NCBI GenBank assembly: GCA_013140455.1
Contig: JABFSU010000037.1
Coordinates: 1 to 64,000 of the forward strand
Direction of reading: 5' to 3'
Source of the DNA: Nitrospira sp.
GTDB lineage: Bacteria > Nitrospirota > Nitrospiria > Nitrospirales > Nitrospiraceae
DNA: 64,000 nt
Below, piece by piece: positions 42,797 to 51,533 of the stretch. The translations under genes were made by a program, and so were the position numbers. Under the pieces are notes generated by a model. The model did not search any database and had not been told where the DNA came from. It saw nothing but the letters and a program-made list of their open reading frames with translations. The stretch's first letter is position 1; each line of letters begins with the position of its first letter.

Positions 42797-43447
42797 ATGA
42801 CGCACAGCAGCAAGTGGGGATGGCGTGGCGCTCTCGTGGCCGTGGGCGCCGTTCTGGCGCTGGGAGCTTCCGTGGAAGTTTCTGCGGCGACGCCTGAGTT
42901 GAAGGGGAAGTTCGAAGTCCTCAAGGACGAAAAGTCCACGCATCAACCGGGGAAGGTGAAGCTGATCGAGTTCGCCGATTTCTACTGCCCCCATTGCCAT
43001 CGCTTTGACGGTGAAGGGGTGGCGCTTCTCAAGAAAGAATTCGGCGACAAGATCGAAGTCACGATGGTGGGCTTCCCGGTCTTCCAGGGCAAATTGCCGA
43101 CGCCGTTCGATATGTATGAGCAGGCTAGGACCATGGGCAAGGGGGATGAGATGAAGAAGGTTCTTTTCCGGACGATTCATACGGAAAAAGTGACCGGCGT
43201 GCTGGATCGTTCGTTGCGCGAAGTCCTGATCAAGGAAGTCGGGCTCGACCCCAAGGCGTTTGAAGAAGGCATGGCCAGCGGGAAGCCGGCTAAGGCCTTA
43301 GAAGAGAGCAAGAAATGGGGCGAGCGCATTAAGGTGCAGCAGACGCCGACGGTGCTGATCGACGGCAACATCAAAGTCGAGCAGATCGATCCGGACAATC
43401 TGAAACTGGTGATCCACAGCATTCTGGATGCTGACAAGAAGAAGTGA
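42797..43447 (+). CDS. DsbA-family periplasmic thioredoxin
   Basis: This 216-residue protein with signal peptide (ending EVSAATP) has FADFYCPHCHRFDGEG placing the active site at Cys64 and Cys67 (CPHC, the DsbA dipeptide). A helical insertion follows, and the second half has VQQTPTVLIDGNIKV with cis-Pro. DsbA-like proteins introduce disulfides in exported proteins. It precedes copA by 83 bp containing an imperfect inverted repeat. A good ribosome-binding site (gaaaggagc) is present. No dsbB is seen nearby. Confidence 0.88.
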   Translation: MTHSSKWGWRGALVAVGAVLALGASVEVSAATPELKGKFEVLKDEKSTHQPGKVKLIEFADFYCPHCHRFDGEGVALLKKEFGDKIEVTMVGFPVFQGKLPTPFDMYEQARTMGKGDEMKKVLFRTIHTEKVTGVLDRSLREVLIKEVGLDPKAFEEGMASGKPAKALEESKKWGERIKVQQTPTVLIDGNIKVEQIDPDNLKLVIHSILDADKKK

Positions 43448-43530
43448 CGCGTAACTCGTGACGGGTGACAGGCACGGTCTGAAGGCGAATCTCCTGTCAC
43501 TCATCACAGGTCACGCGTGACGGGGGCGCT

Positions 43531-46077
43531 ATGGCAATTGATCCAATCTGTGGGATGACGGTCGATCCGGCCACGGCTGCCGGCCGGTTTGAGTACCAGG
43601 ACCAGACCTACTACTTTTGCGCGATCTCCTGTCTCGATCGGTTCAGAGCCGATCCAGAGAAGGCCTTGAAGAAGGCGCAAGCCCCTCTCATCACGATTCC
43701 CATCTCTCCCACTGTACGAAAACCGCTGCCGATGATGATGCCGGCGGCGCCTGCCGCCGCCGGTATTCTCGATCCGGTTTGCGGCATGACGGTGCAGCCT
43801 GAGACGGCGGCCGGTTCGCACGTGCACGCCGGGAAGACCTACTACTTCTGTGCGACGAGTTGCCTGACCAAATTTAAGAACGATCCCGCCTATTACGTAT
43901 TACCGCCGGATCAGCGTCCGGCCCGCGAGGTTGCTGTTCCTGCTGGAGCGGTAGTCGAGTACATCTGCCCGATGGATCCTGAGATTCTTGAGACGAAGCC
44001 CGGCGCCTGTCGTATTTGCGGGATGGCGCTGGAGCCCAAAATCGTGACGATGGATGAGGGACCGAATCCGGAACTCGACGACATGAACCGGCGGTTCCGG
44101 TGGAGCCTCGGGCCCGCCGCTGCGGTCATGATTCTGGCGATGTCGGACATGATTCCCGGTCAACCGCTGCATCAGTGGTTGGGCGGCGTACAGCTGAATT
44201 GGATTCAGTGGCTGCTGGCGACGCCGGTCGTGCTCTGGGGCGGGTTCCCGTTTTTTCAACGCGGCTGGGTTTCGATCGTCAATCGGGCGCCGAACATGTT
44301 TACCTTGATCGCGATCGGCACCGGGGCCGCCTATGGATTCAGCACCGTCGGGACGGTCATTCCTGAGTGGCTGCCGGCCTCATTTCATCAGCATGGCGGT
44401 GGTGTGGCGGTGTACTTCGAAGCGGCCGCCATGATTACGGTGCTGGTCCTACTCGGTCAGATCCTGGAGCTTCGTGCGAGAAGCCAGACCACGTCGGCTA
44501 TCAAGGGGCTCTTGCGATTGGCTCCGGCGACAGCGCGGGTTGTACAGGATGGCCGGGAGATCGATGTGCCGCTCGATCAGGTGCAGGTGGGCAACCGGCT
44601 GCGTGTACGGCCGGGTGAACGTGTTCCAGTCGATGGCATCGTGGTCGACGGAGGTTCTGCCGTCGATGAGTCGATGCTGACGGGTGAATCGATGCCGGTG
44701 GAGAAGACGGTCGGCTCGATGGTGACCGGCGGCACGATGAACGGTGCCGGTAGCCTGCTGATGCAGGCGCAGAAAGTCGGCAGCGACACGTTGCTTGCGC
44801 GCATTGTGCAGATGGTCAGTGACGCGCAACGGAGCCGGGCGCCGATTCAACGGGTGGCGGATACTGCGGCGGGCTACTTTGTTCCGCTGGTCGTGGCCGC
44901 AGCGGTCATCACGGCGGGTGCCTGGATCTGGTTTGGCCCGGAACCCAAGCTTGCCTACGCGCTGGTCAATGCGGTGGCGGTGCTCATTATCGCGTGCCCC
45001 TGCGCCTTGGGCCTCGCGACACCGATGTCTATCATGGTGGGAACGGGCCGCGGGGCTACGGCCGGTGTGCTGGTGAGAAAAGCCGAAGCGCTGGAAGTAC
45101 TCGGGAAGGTGGACACGATCGTATTCGACAAGACCGGCACTCTGACCGAAGGGAAGCCGGTGCTGGTCTCTGTCCGGTTTGTGCCGCCCTATAGCGATCA
45201 GGATGTGTTGCGGTGTGCCGCCAGTCTCGAACAGGGCAGTGAGCATCCGCTGGCCGAGGCCATTGTATCCGGTGCGCGGGCGCGCGGCATCACGTTGGCG
45301 CCGGTGAAGCAGTTCTTGGCCGTCACCGGAAAGGGCGTGACCGGCACCGTTGACGGCCAGCCGGTGGCGATTGGGACGGCGGCGTTCTTGACCGGCAGCG
45401 GCGGTGTGGCCGGGCGGACTCTGGAGGTGCTGGAGGAAGAGGCGGCCGCCTTTCGTGAGCGGGGGCAGACGGTCATGTTTGTGGCGGTGAATGGAAAGGC
45501 GGCCGGCTTGTTAGGGGTGGCTGACCCGATTAAGGCCTCCTCGGCGGATGCCGTTCGGCGATTGAAGGCCGATGGCCTCCGCTTGGTCATGGTGACCGGT
45601 GACCATCAGCGCACGGCGGATGCCGTTGCAACCCAACTCGGGATCGATGAGGTGAGGGCCGGGGTGTTGCCGGAACAGAAAGGGCACATCGTCCGTGAGC
45701 TCAAGACCGGCGGTCGGATCGTGGCGATGGCGGGAGACGGGGTGAACGACGCGCCGGCCCTGGCCATAGCGGATGTCGGGATTGCGATGGGAACCGGCGC
45801 TGACGTTGCCATGGAGAGCGCAGGGATGACTCTGTTGAAGGGCGATTTGCAGGCGCTCGTTCGGGCGCGCCGATTGAGTGTAGCGACGATGCGAAACATC
45901 CGGCAAAATCTTTTCTTTGCCTTTGCCTACAATCTGCTGGGTGTGCCGATTGCCGCCGGCGTGTTGTATCCGTTCACCGGGTTGTTGCTGAGTCCCATGA
46001 TCGCCAGCGCCGCGATGACGTTCAGTTCGGTGTCGGTGATCTCCAATGCGCTTCGGTTGCGGCATATCGAATTATAA
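43531..46077 (+). CDS. copA: Copper-type P1B ATPase with two YHS domains
   Basis: This 848-residue heavy-metal ATPase probably exports Cu(I) across the inner membrane. The N-terminal region is unusual: two YHS domains ([19 protein letters not shown] with [31 protein letters not shown] with [12 protein letters not shown]) and a heavy-metal-binding zinc-ribbon-like motif ([22 protein letters not shown]), with no GMxCxxC HMA domain. Six to eight helices follow, with the CPC motif at residues 489-491 ([12 protein letters not shown]), the phosphorylated Asp533 ([11 protein letters not shown]), SEHPLAEAI, and [13 protein letters not shown]. All catalytic motifs are intact. Substrate Cu(I) is inferred from CPC plus YHS. 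The gene stands between dsbA-like and htrA. Confidence 0.93.
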   Translation: MAIDPICGMTVDPATAAGRFEYQDQTYYFCAISCLDRFRADPEKALKKAQAPLITIPISPTVRKPLPMMMPAAPAAAGILDPVCGMTVQPETAAGSHVHAGKTYYFCATSCLTKFKNDPAYYVLPPDQRPAREVAVPAGAVVEYICPMDPEILETKPGACRICGMALEPKIVTMDEGPNPELDDMNRRFRWSLGPAAAVMILAMSDMIPGQPLHQWLGGVQLNWIQWLLATPVVLWGGFPFFQRGWVSIVNRAPNMFTLIAIGTGAAYGFSTVGTVIPEWLPASFHQHGGGVAVYFEAAAMITVLVLLGQILELRARSQTTSAIKGLLRLAPATARVVQDGREIDVPLDQVQVGNRLRVRPGERVPVDGIVVDGGSAVDESMLTGESMPVEKTVGSMVTGGTMNGAGSLLMQAQKVGSDTLLARIVQMVSDAQRSRAPIQRVADTAAGYFVPLVVAAAVITAGAWIWFGPEPKLAYALVNAVAVLIIACPCALGLATPMSIMVGTGRGATAGVLVRKAEALEVLGKVDTIVFDKTGTLTEGKPVLVSVRFVPPYSDQDVLRCAASLEQGSEHPLAEAIVSGARARGITLAPVKQFLAVTGKGVTGTVDGQPVAIGTAAFLTGSGGVAGRTLEVLEEEAAAFRERGQTVMFVAVNGKAAGLLGVADPIKASSADAVRRLKADGLRLVMVTGDHQRTADAVATQLGIDEVRAGVLPEQKGHIVRELKTGGRIVAMAGDGVNDAPALAIADVGIAMGTGADVAMESAGMTLLKGDLQALVRARRLSVATMRNIRQNLFFAFAYNLLGVPIAAGVLYPFTGLLLSPMIASAAMTFSSVSVISNALRLRHIEL

Positions 46078-46158
46078 GTGCGCTCGTTATCCCTGCATGG
46101 TACCCTGGCCACGGCATTTCACAGATTCCAATACAACCGATATTCTCGCAACACGGCT

Positions 46159-47571
46159 ATGAATCGAACGACTGTTATCTCGACATGGACCCTGAGTCTC
46201 TGCCTGGGAAGCTTCCTGGTAGCCGGACCTGGCCTGGCTGCGACGCATCTGGTGCCCGTGGTCAATGGACACGATCTGCAAAACCAGGTGAAGGCCACGG
46301 CCATCAAGGTCATTCCCGCGGTCGTGAGCATCGCCTCCACGGTGATGGTGCGCGATCAGGCGTTCAGCGACGAGACGCTTCCGTTCGGTCTGTTCAAGGA
46401 ACCGCCGGCGCGCCGCCAGTACGGGCAAGGATCCGGCGTGATCGTCTCGCCGGACGGCTACATCATTACGAACAACCATGTCGTGGCCGATGCCGTGGAT
46501 GTGGAAGTGATTCTGGCCGACCGGCGGCAGTATAAAGGGAAAGTCGTGGCCACCGATCCGAAGACGGATGTCGCCGTGGTCAAGATCAACGCGACGAATC
46601 TTCCGACCGTGCCCTGGGCGGACTCCAGCACGTTGGCCGTCGGAGAGTTTGTACTGGCGATCGGCAACCCGCTCGGGCTGAGCCGGACAGTGACGTTCGG
46701 CATCGTCAGCGCGGTGGGGAGGGCGGATGTCGGCGTGGCCGACTTCGAGGATTTCATTCAGACCGATGCGCCGATCAATCCCGGAAATTCAGGCGGTGCC
46801 TTGGTCAACGTCAACGGCGAGCTGGTCGGGATCAATACGGCCATCGCGAGCCCGACCGGCGGCAGTGTCGGCGTCGGCTTTGCGATTCCGAGCAATATGG
46901 CGCGGGCCGCGATGCAGAGTTTGATCAAGACCGGCCGGGTCGTTCGGGGATTTCTCGGGGCCTCGACGCAGGACGTGAGTCCGTCGTTGGGGAAGATTTT
47001 TCGTCTGCCGGACGTCAAGGGCGCGATCGTCACCGATCTGCAAGCCAAGGGATCGGCGGAGCGAGCCGGGCTCAAGCGCGGGGATGTGGTCGTGCGGTTC
47101 GACGGCCGCGATGTGATGGATAGCGGGCAGCTGCGCAACCTCGTGGCGCAATCGCCGATCGGCAGCAAGCATCGCCTGGACCTCATTCGCGACGGCAAGT
47201 CCTATCAGGCGGAGTTGACGGTGCAGGAAGCCCCTCGTGAACGGGCGAAGAAAAACCAGACCGCGGCCGCCGCGGCCTCAACCGCGCACCCGCTGACAGG
47301 AGTCGTCTTTGATGACGTCACGCCTCCACTGGCCAGGCAGATGGATCTCTCCGTGAACAGCGGTGTGGTGGTAACCGATATTGAGGAAGGCAGCCTTGCT
47401 GAGTCTTCAGGCCTGCAACCGGGCGATGTGGTGCTCGAACTCAACCGGCAGGCCATCCACAACTTCGCCACCTTCCAACGAATTGCCGACCCGCTCAAAC
47501 CGACCGACCTCGCGCTCCTGCTCGTCAACCGGCAGGGCAATGCGCTGTACATCCCCATTCAGGGCGAGTAG
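46159..47571 (+). CDS. Periplasmic serine protease HtrA/DegP type
   Basis: This protein is 470 residues from ATG 46159; an earlier in-frame start at 46078 would lack the signal-peptide layout. The catalytic triad is visible: His107 (NNHVVADAVDVEV), Asp137 (KTDVAVVKI), Ser211 (NPGNSGGALVNVNGE). Two PDZ domains follow (about residues 250-345 and 385-470), the first with KGAIVTDLQAKGSAERAGLKRGDVV, the second with SGVVVTDIEEGSLAESSGLQPGDVV. HtrA proteases degrade misfolded periplasmic proteins. It lies 81 bp after copA and could be cotranscribed, fitting metal-stress protein quality control; that link is inference. Confidence 0.93.
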   Translation: MNRTTVISTWTLSLCLGSFLVAGPGLAATHLVPVVNGHDLQNQVKATAIKVIPAVVSIASTVMVRDQAFSDETLPFGLFKEPPARRQYGQGSGVIVSPDGYIITNNHVVADAVDVEVILADRRQYKGKVVATDPKTDVAVVKINATNLPTVPWADSSTLAVGEFVLAIGNPLGLSRTVTFGIVSAVGRADVGVADFEDFIQTDAPINPGNSGGALVNVNGELVGINTAIASPTGGSVGVGFAIPSNMARAAMQSLIKTGRVVRGFLGASTQDVSPSLGKIFRLPDVKGAIVTDLQAKGSAERAGLKRGDVVVRFDGRDVMDSGQLRNLVAQSPIGSKHRLDLIRDGKSYQAELTVQEAPRERAKKNQTAAAAASTAHPLTGVVFDDVTPPLARQMDLSVNSGVVVTDIEEGSLAESSGLQPGDVVLELNRQAIHNFATFQRIADPLKPTDLALLLVNRQGNALYIPIQGE

Positions 47572-47643
47572 TCCCACTCCTTCTCCACCATTCAAGAGCA
47601 GGCCGATTACGGTCTCTGCTCTATCTTGACGCACGCGTTCCTT

Positions 47644-47674
47644 CAGTGCTACGTTCTGTAAAATCGTAGCACTG
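47644..47674 (+). promoter_or_regulatory. NikR operator
   Basis: A perfect inverted repeat: CAGTGCTACG and CGTAGCACTG separated by 11 nt, 7 bp before the nikR start. The core GTGCTAC-N13-GTAGCAC fits the long-spaced palindromes known for NikR boxes in several groups. Its position overlaps the expected promoter and ribosome-binding region, so autorepression of nikR and the receptor is likely. Confidence 0.8.
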
Positions 47675-47681
47675 GAGGAGT

Positions 47682-48098
47682 ATGAAAAAGCTGGTTCGTT
47701 TCGGTGTCTCTCTCGACCAGCATCTGCTGGATGCATTCGATCAACATATCGAGCGACGGAAGTACACCAACCGCTCAGAAGCCCTGCGCGATTTGATCCG
47801 CGATAATCTGGTCGGGCAGGAGTGGGATCAAAATAAGGAAACGGTCGGCACTATCACGTTCGTCTACGATCATCATGTGCGCGATCTGACGAGCAAGCTC
47901 ACCGATATTCAGCACGACTATCACGGAAAGATTTTGTCCGGCCTGCATGTGCATTTGGACCACGATCATTGCCTGGAAGTGCTGGTGGTGAAGGGGAAAG
48001 GCTCGGAAATCAGGAAGATCGCCGACGCCCTGGTGAGCGTGAAAGGTGTGAAGCACGGCAAGCTCACCATGACCACGACGGGAAAGAGCTTGAGTTGA
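47682..48098 (+). CDS. nikR: Nickel-responsive regulator NikR
   Basis: This 138-residue ribbon-helix-helix repressor has DNA-binding residues 1-45 ([39 protein letters not shown]) and an ACT-like nickel domain with [31 protein letters not shown]. Its His89, His91 and Cys97, with His78 or His81, correspond to the nickel-binding set. Length is typical. It sits 7 bp from a perfect palindrome and directly before a TonB receptor, so it probably controls itself and nickel uptake through that receptor. NikR represses when nickel is abundant. Confidence 0.95.
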   Translation: MKKLVRFGVSLDQHLLDAFDQHIERRKYTNRSEALRDLIRDNLVGQEWDQNKETVGTITFVYDHHVRDLTSKLTDIQHDYHGKILSGLHVHLDHDHCLEVLVVKGKGSEIRKIADALVSVKGVKHGKLTMTTTGKSLS

Positions 48099-48099
48099 G

Positions 48100-50151
48100 T
48101 TGCGCGTGATTTCCCGGAAGGCTCTCGTGGCGGTGTGTTGTTGGACGGCGCTTATTATTTCTCCCGCGCATGCCCATGATCCCGACGCACCGGAGTTGGA
48201 GATACCTGAAGTCTCCGTGATCGGCGAGCGGCCGGTGGCGGCCTCCTCTCAGCAATTCATTCCCGATAAAGAATATCTTCTTCAGCCGCAGGGCCGCCCG
48301 GCTCAGGTGTTGCGGTTGATTCCAGGATTTCTCGCGGTCGAACATTCCGGCGGCGCCGGGAAAGCGGACCAATACTTTCTGCGCGGTTTCGATGCCGATC
48401 ATGGGACGGACGTCGCCTTCTTCGCCGATGGCATGCCGATCAATTTGCGCTCTCATGGGCATGGGCAAGGCTACACGGATCTCAATTTCATCATTCCTGA
48501 AACTATCGAAGGGTTGGACGTGAACAAGGGGGCGTATCTGCCGGAGTACGGCGATTTCGCAACGGCAGGAGCGGTGAACTTTCGTACCCGCGATGCGGTG
48601 AAGGAAGGAGTCGTCCAGCTTTCCGGCGGGCAGTTCAGTACCCAGCGGCATCTGCTCATGTTCTCGCCGACGAAAGACAGGATCCGCACGCTGTTTGCCG
48701 CGGAGGGCTATTACACCAATGGACCGTTCCAGAGCGACAACCGCTATTTCCGCGCCAACCTTTTCGGGAAACTGACGACGAATCTGAGCGGTCGTGATGA
48801 GTTGAGCCTCACCGGCACCTATCATAAAGCTCAGTGGAATGCGTCCGGAGAAATTCCGTTACGCGCCGTCAATGACGGCTCCCTCGATCGCTTCGGGGCG
48901 ATCGATCCCTCGGAAGGGGGCAAGACCACCAGGAGCACCGCCAAGCTGAAGTATCATTACGACACGATGTCCGGCGGCCAGTTTTTTGCCAATGCCTACG
49001 CGCAATACTATCAACTCGACCTCCATACGAATTTTACGTACTTCCAAAATGATCCGGTGAATGGCGACGGTATCGTCCAATCTGATCGCCGGGTGATGTA
49101 TGGCGGCGATTTCGGGTACAAGCAGCGGGGCGAGGTGTTCGGCCTTCCCAGCATCGGAACGATCGGCTTTCAGGCCCGGGTAGACGACATTCATGCCAAG
49201 CTCGGCACGCAGACGACGCGCGTGATGACCGGTACGACGACCGATACCGACATTCTGGAAGCCTCCTACGCGCCTTTTGTCAAAGCGGAGGTGCAGCCGG
49301 CGAGCTGGTTGCGGCTGGCCGGCGGTCTTCGCGGTGAAACTTTTACCTTCGATGTCCGTAACCGCTGCGCGACCTGCACGGAGCAGCCGGCCGGTCGGAA
49401 GAGTTCCGGCGTCGTCTTGCCCAAGATGAACGTCATTCTGGGTCCCTGGGCGAGCACCGAGTTTTTCGCCAATTACGGGGAGGGCTATCATAGCAACGAT
49501 GCGCGGTCAGCCGTGGCGCCGGGCTCCTCGCCGCTCGCGCGGGCCAGGAGCTATGAAGTAGGCGTACGATCAAAGCCATTCGGCGCCGACGGCATGGAAT
49601 TGATTGCGACGCTGTGGCGTCTCGATCTGAAATCGGAGCTCGTCTTTGTCGGCGACGAAGGCACAACGGAAATTCGTGGGGCAACCAGGCGAGAAGGTGT
49701 GGAGGTCGCTGCTCGCGGCCAGGTATGGGGGCCACTGTATTTCAACGGAAGTGTGACCTGGACCAAGGCGGAATTCCGCAACGGCGATGCCATTCCGTTG
49801 GCTCCGGAGGTGACGGCGTACGGGGCGCTCCTCTTGAAATGGCCTGAGGGGCTGACGTCCCAGTTGCAGGCGACCTATCTCGGAGTACGGCCGTTGATCG
49901 AAGACCGGAGCATCAAGTCGCCGGCCTGGATCGACTTCGATCTCTCGGAACGCTATCAGTTGCCGATCAAGCTGCCGCACGGTCGCATGGAAGCGTTTCT
50001 GTTTATCCAGAATCTCTTCAATACAAAATGGGAACAAGCCACATTTGCGTTCTCCTCGCAGTTGCGCAACGAAGCGGCGGCGGTCAATGATATTCATTTC
50101 GTGCCGGGGAATCCGAGGATGTTCATGGGCGGCCTAGCCTGGTACTTCTAA
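48100..50151 (+). CDS. TonB-dependent receptor 6, probable nickel receptor
   Basis: This 683-residue receptor starts at TTG 48100 or GTG 48106, 1-7 bp after nikR, so the two are cotranscribed. The signal peptide ends SPAHAHD. The plug includes PEVSVIGERPVA, RLIPGFLAVEHSGGAGKADQYFLRGFDADHGTDVAFFADGMPIN, then the His-rich RSHGHGQGYTDLNF; the barrel ends PRMFMGGLAWYF. It differs from receptors 1-5 and carries no small-protein partner or 30-bp element. Control by NikR makes nickel, or a nickelophore complex, the likely substrate. The DADHG and RSHGHGQ loops supply candidate ligands. An interspersed repeat begins 2 bp after the stop. Confidence 0.9.
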   Translation: MRVISRKALVAVCCWTALIISPAHAHDPDAPELEIPEVSVIGERPVAASSQQFIPDKEYLLQPQGRPAQVLRLIPGFLAVEHSGGAGKADQYFLRGFDADHGTDVAFFADGMPINLRSHGHGQGYTDLNFIIPETIEGLDVNKGAYLPEYGDFATAGAVNFRTRDAVKEGVVQLSGGQFSTQRHLLMFSPTKDRIRTLFAAEGYYTNGPFQSDNRYFRANLFGKLTTNLSGRDELSLTGTYHKAQWNASGEIPLRAVNDGSLDRFGAIDPSEGGKTTRSTAKLKYHYDTMSGGQFFANAYAQYYQLDLHTNFTYFQNDPVNGDGIVQSDRRVMYGGDFGYKQRGEVFGLPSIGTIGFQARVDDIHAKLGTQTTRVMTGTTTDTDILEASYAPFVKAEVQPASWLRLAGGLRGETFTFDVRNRCATCTEQPAGRKSSGVVLPKMNVILGPWASTEFFANYGEGYHSNDARSAVAPGSSPLARARSYEVGVRSKPFGADGMELIATLWRLDLKSELVFVGDEGTTEIRGATRREGVEVAARGQVWGPLYFNGSVTWTKAEFRNGDAIPLAPEVTAYGALLLKWPEGLTSQLQATYLGVRPLIEDRSIKSPAWIDFDLSERYQLPIKLPHGRMEAFLFIQNLFNTKWEQATFAFSSQLRNEAAAVNDIHFVPGNPRMFMGGLAWYF

Positions 50152-50152
50152 T

Positions 50153-50233
50153 CGCCACCTGAGAATAACCTCCAGCGGCGTTCTCGGGCGCTCGTCTCCC
50201 TGCGGCCTTGCTGGATGTCATTTTGAGGTGGCG
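50153..50233. repeat. Interspersed inverted repeat, copy 2 (short form)
   Basis: An 81-bp element with outer arms CGCCACCT and AGGTGGCG and the inner CTCCAGCGGCGTTCTCG...CTGCGGCCTTGCTGGA common to the family. The central CAACGTA segment present in other copies is missing. It lies 2 bp after the receptor 6 stop. Confidence 0.75.
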
Positions 50234-50261
50234 GTGTGAGAGTATTTGCGAACGGACTCCT

Positions 50262-50825
50262 ATGAGCAAGGTTCTCTCCCAGCAGTATTTCTCTCGTCCC
50301 ACCGTTCAGGTCGCGCGATCGTTGATCGGCAAGTATCTGGTGCGTTCCATCGATGGCCGTGCGGTTGCGGGAAAGATCATCGAAGTAGAAGCCTATGTCG
50401 GTCCACGGGATAAGGCCTGCCATGCGTCGAAAGGAAGAACGCGTAGAACCGACGTCATGTTCGGTTCGAGCGGGATGGCGTACGTGTATCTTATCTACGG
50501 GATGTATCACTGTTTGAATGTCGTGACCGAACGGGAGGAGTTTCCTGCCGCGGTGTTGATTCGCGCGATCGAAATCGATGGAGTGCTGATCGATGGTCCC
50601 GGGCGGCTCTGCCGCGCGTTGCACATCGACCGGCGTTTGAACCGGATTGATCTGACGACTCGGGAGTCTCTCTGGTTTGAGGATCGAGGAGGCCGGATCT
50701 TGCGCAGGCAGGTCGCCGCGTTTCCGAGAGTCGGCGTCGACTATGCCGGCGTGTGGGCCACGAAGCCCTGGCGGTTTCGATTGCAACCGGATGTGAATAC
50801 GAGGCCGAGGAAACCCAGGGAGTAG
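50262..50825 (+). CDS. mpg: 3-methyladenine DNA glycosylase (Mpg/AAG family)
   Basis: This protein is 187 residues from ATG 50262; a longer frame from 50208 starts inside the repeat and is rejected. It excises alkylated and deaminated purines in base-excision repair. The AAG-family blocks are clear: YFSRPTVQVARSLIGKYLVR, KIIEVEAYVGPRDKACHASKGRTRRTDVMFG, and AYVYLIYGMYHCLNVVTE, followed by AAVLIRAIEI and GPGRLCRAL. The Glu of IIEVEAY is the catalytic base. Length is normal for the bacterial form. It appears to be a single-gene unit ending at a convergent terminator. Confidence 0.93.
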   Translation: MSKVLSQQYFSRPTVQVARSLIGKYLVRSIDGRAVAGKIIEVEAYVGPRDKACHASKGRTRRTDVMFGSSGMAYVYLIYGMYHCLNVVTEREEFPAAVLIRAIEIDGVLIDGPGRLCRALHIDRRLNRIDLTTRESLWFEDRGGRILRRQVAAFPRVGVDYAGVWATKPWRFRLQPDVNTRPRKPRE

Positions 50826-50871
50826 GGTCGAAGGGCGAAGAACTTGTTTACGAAGGGTGATCGGGAGAAAA

Positions 50872-50909
50872 GAAACGGGGTCATCGTATGGCTACGACGA
50901 CCCCGTTTC
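50872..50909. terminator. Bidirectional terminator between convergent genes
   Basis: A perfect 11-bp stem, GAAACGGGGTC with GACCCCGTTTC, and a 16-nt loop, lies between mpg (plus) and a minus-strand gene. A-rich sequence before and the GTTTC end give short T-runs in both directions. Confidence 0.75.
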
Positions 50910-50929
50910 GTGATGCGATAACCGTTCGA

Positions 50930-51295
50930 CTACTCGATCTTACGATCAGCGCCAATCTTGGTGGCGGAAGTCACCGGCGGCGCAATCTGAATCTGCGGAC
51001 CTTGCACCTTCGGGAGCCGTCCGGCTCCGGCACTCTCGACGATCCGGGCATTGTCGGTCTTGGACAAGTTCTGCTGGGCGCTCTTGATGGAGTCTGCGGA
51101 CTTGAGCAGGGTCGCTTCGCCGCGGGCATCGGATTGACCCGGGTCATTGGCAGTGGGCTGGCCAGTGACAGGGCTGCCGCTGTTCTTCATCGGATATCCC
51201 TCATGCTTGGGGAGCAGTGCGGGGTTGGCAGAGGCCAACGACAACGTGAAAAGCACACCGGACAACGTCGCAATAGTGCCGAGTACGAGCTTCAT
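50930..51295 (-). CDS. Small secreted protein of unknown function
   Basis: This is a 121-residue exported protein: signal peptide about residues 1-23 (LVLGTIATLSGVLFTLSLASANP), then a low-complexity polar chain rich in Ser, Ala, Lys and Gly (NSGSPVTGQPTANDPGQSDARG) with no Cys. No family is recognised. The start ATG at 51295 is preceded, on its strand, by aaaggagtag, a strong site. The 238 bp upstream (51296-51533) to the kinase gene holds no gene or clear site. Confidence 0.6.
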   Translation of the reverse strand: MKLVLGTIATLSGVLFTLSLASANPALLPKHEGYPMKNSGSPVTGQPTANDPGQSDARGEATLLKSADSIKSAQQNLSKTDNARIVESAGAGRLPKVQGPQIQIAPPVTSATKIGADRKIE

Positions 51296-51533
51296 ACCCT
51301 ACTCCTTTGAAAAATGGTGACCGGAGAAAATACGTTTAAGAACAGTTAAATTCTTAGGCCGAATCAAGTGGCGGCGATCATAGCGATGGGGGGGTATCCC
51401 TGTCAAGTGAGAAAGCGAGGACTGATATTGCGGCGCGAGTCGTCCTATCACGTTGAAATGATAGTGGAGTGACAAGAGCGTCTTGACGGGGATATCCCGA
51501 GGTGGAGAGACGATCAGTGACGCGGTGCGTGGC

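Noticed and set aside
43448-43530. GTGAC-rich imperfect inverted repeat between dsbA-like and copA as a metal operator
   Set aside because: The pairing is imperfect and the GTGAC motif is a common low-complexity pattern. There is no second copy to support an operator.
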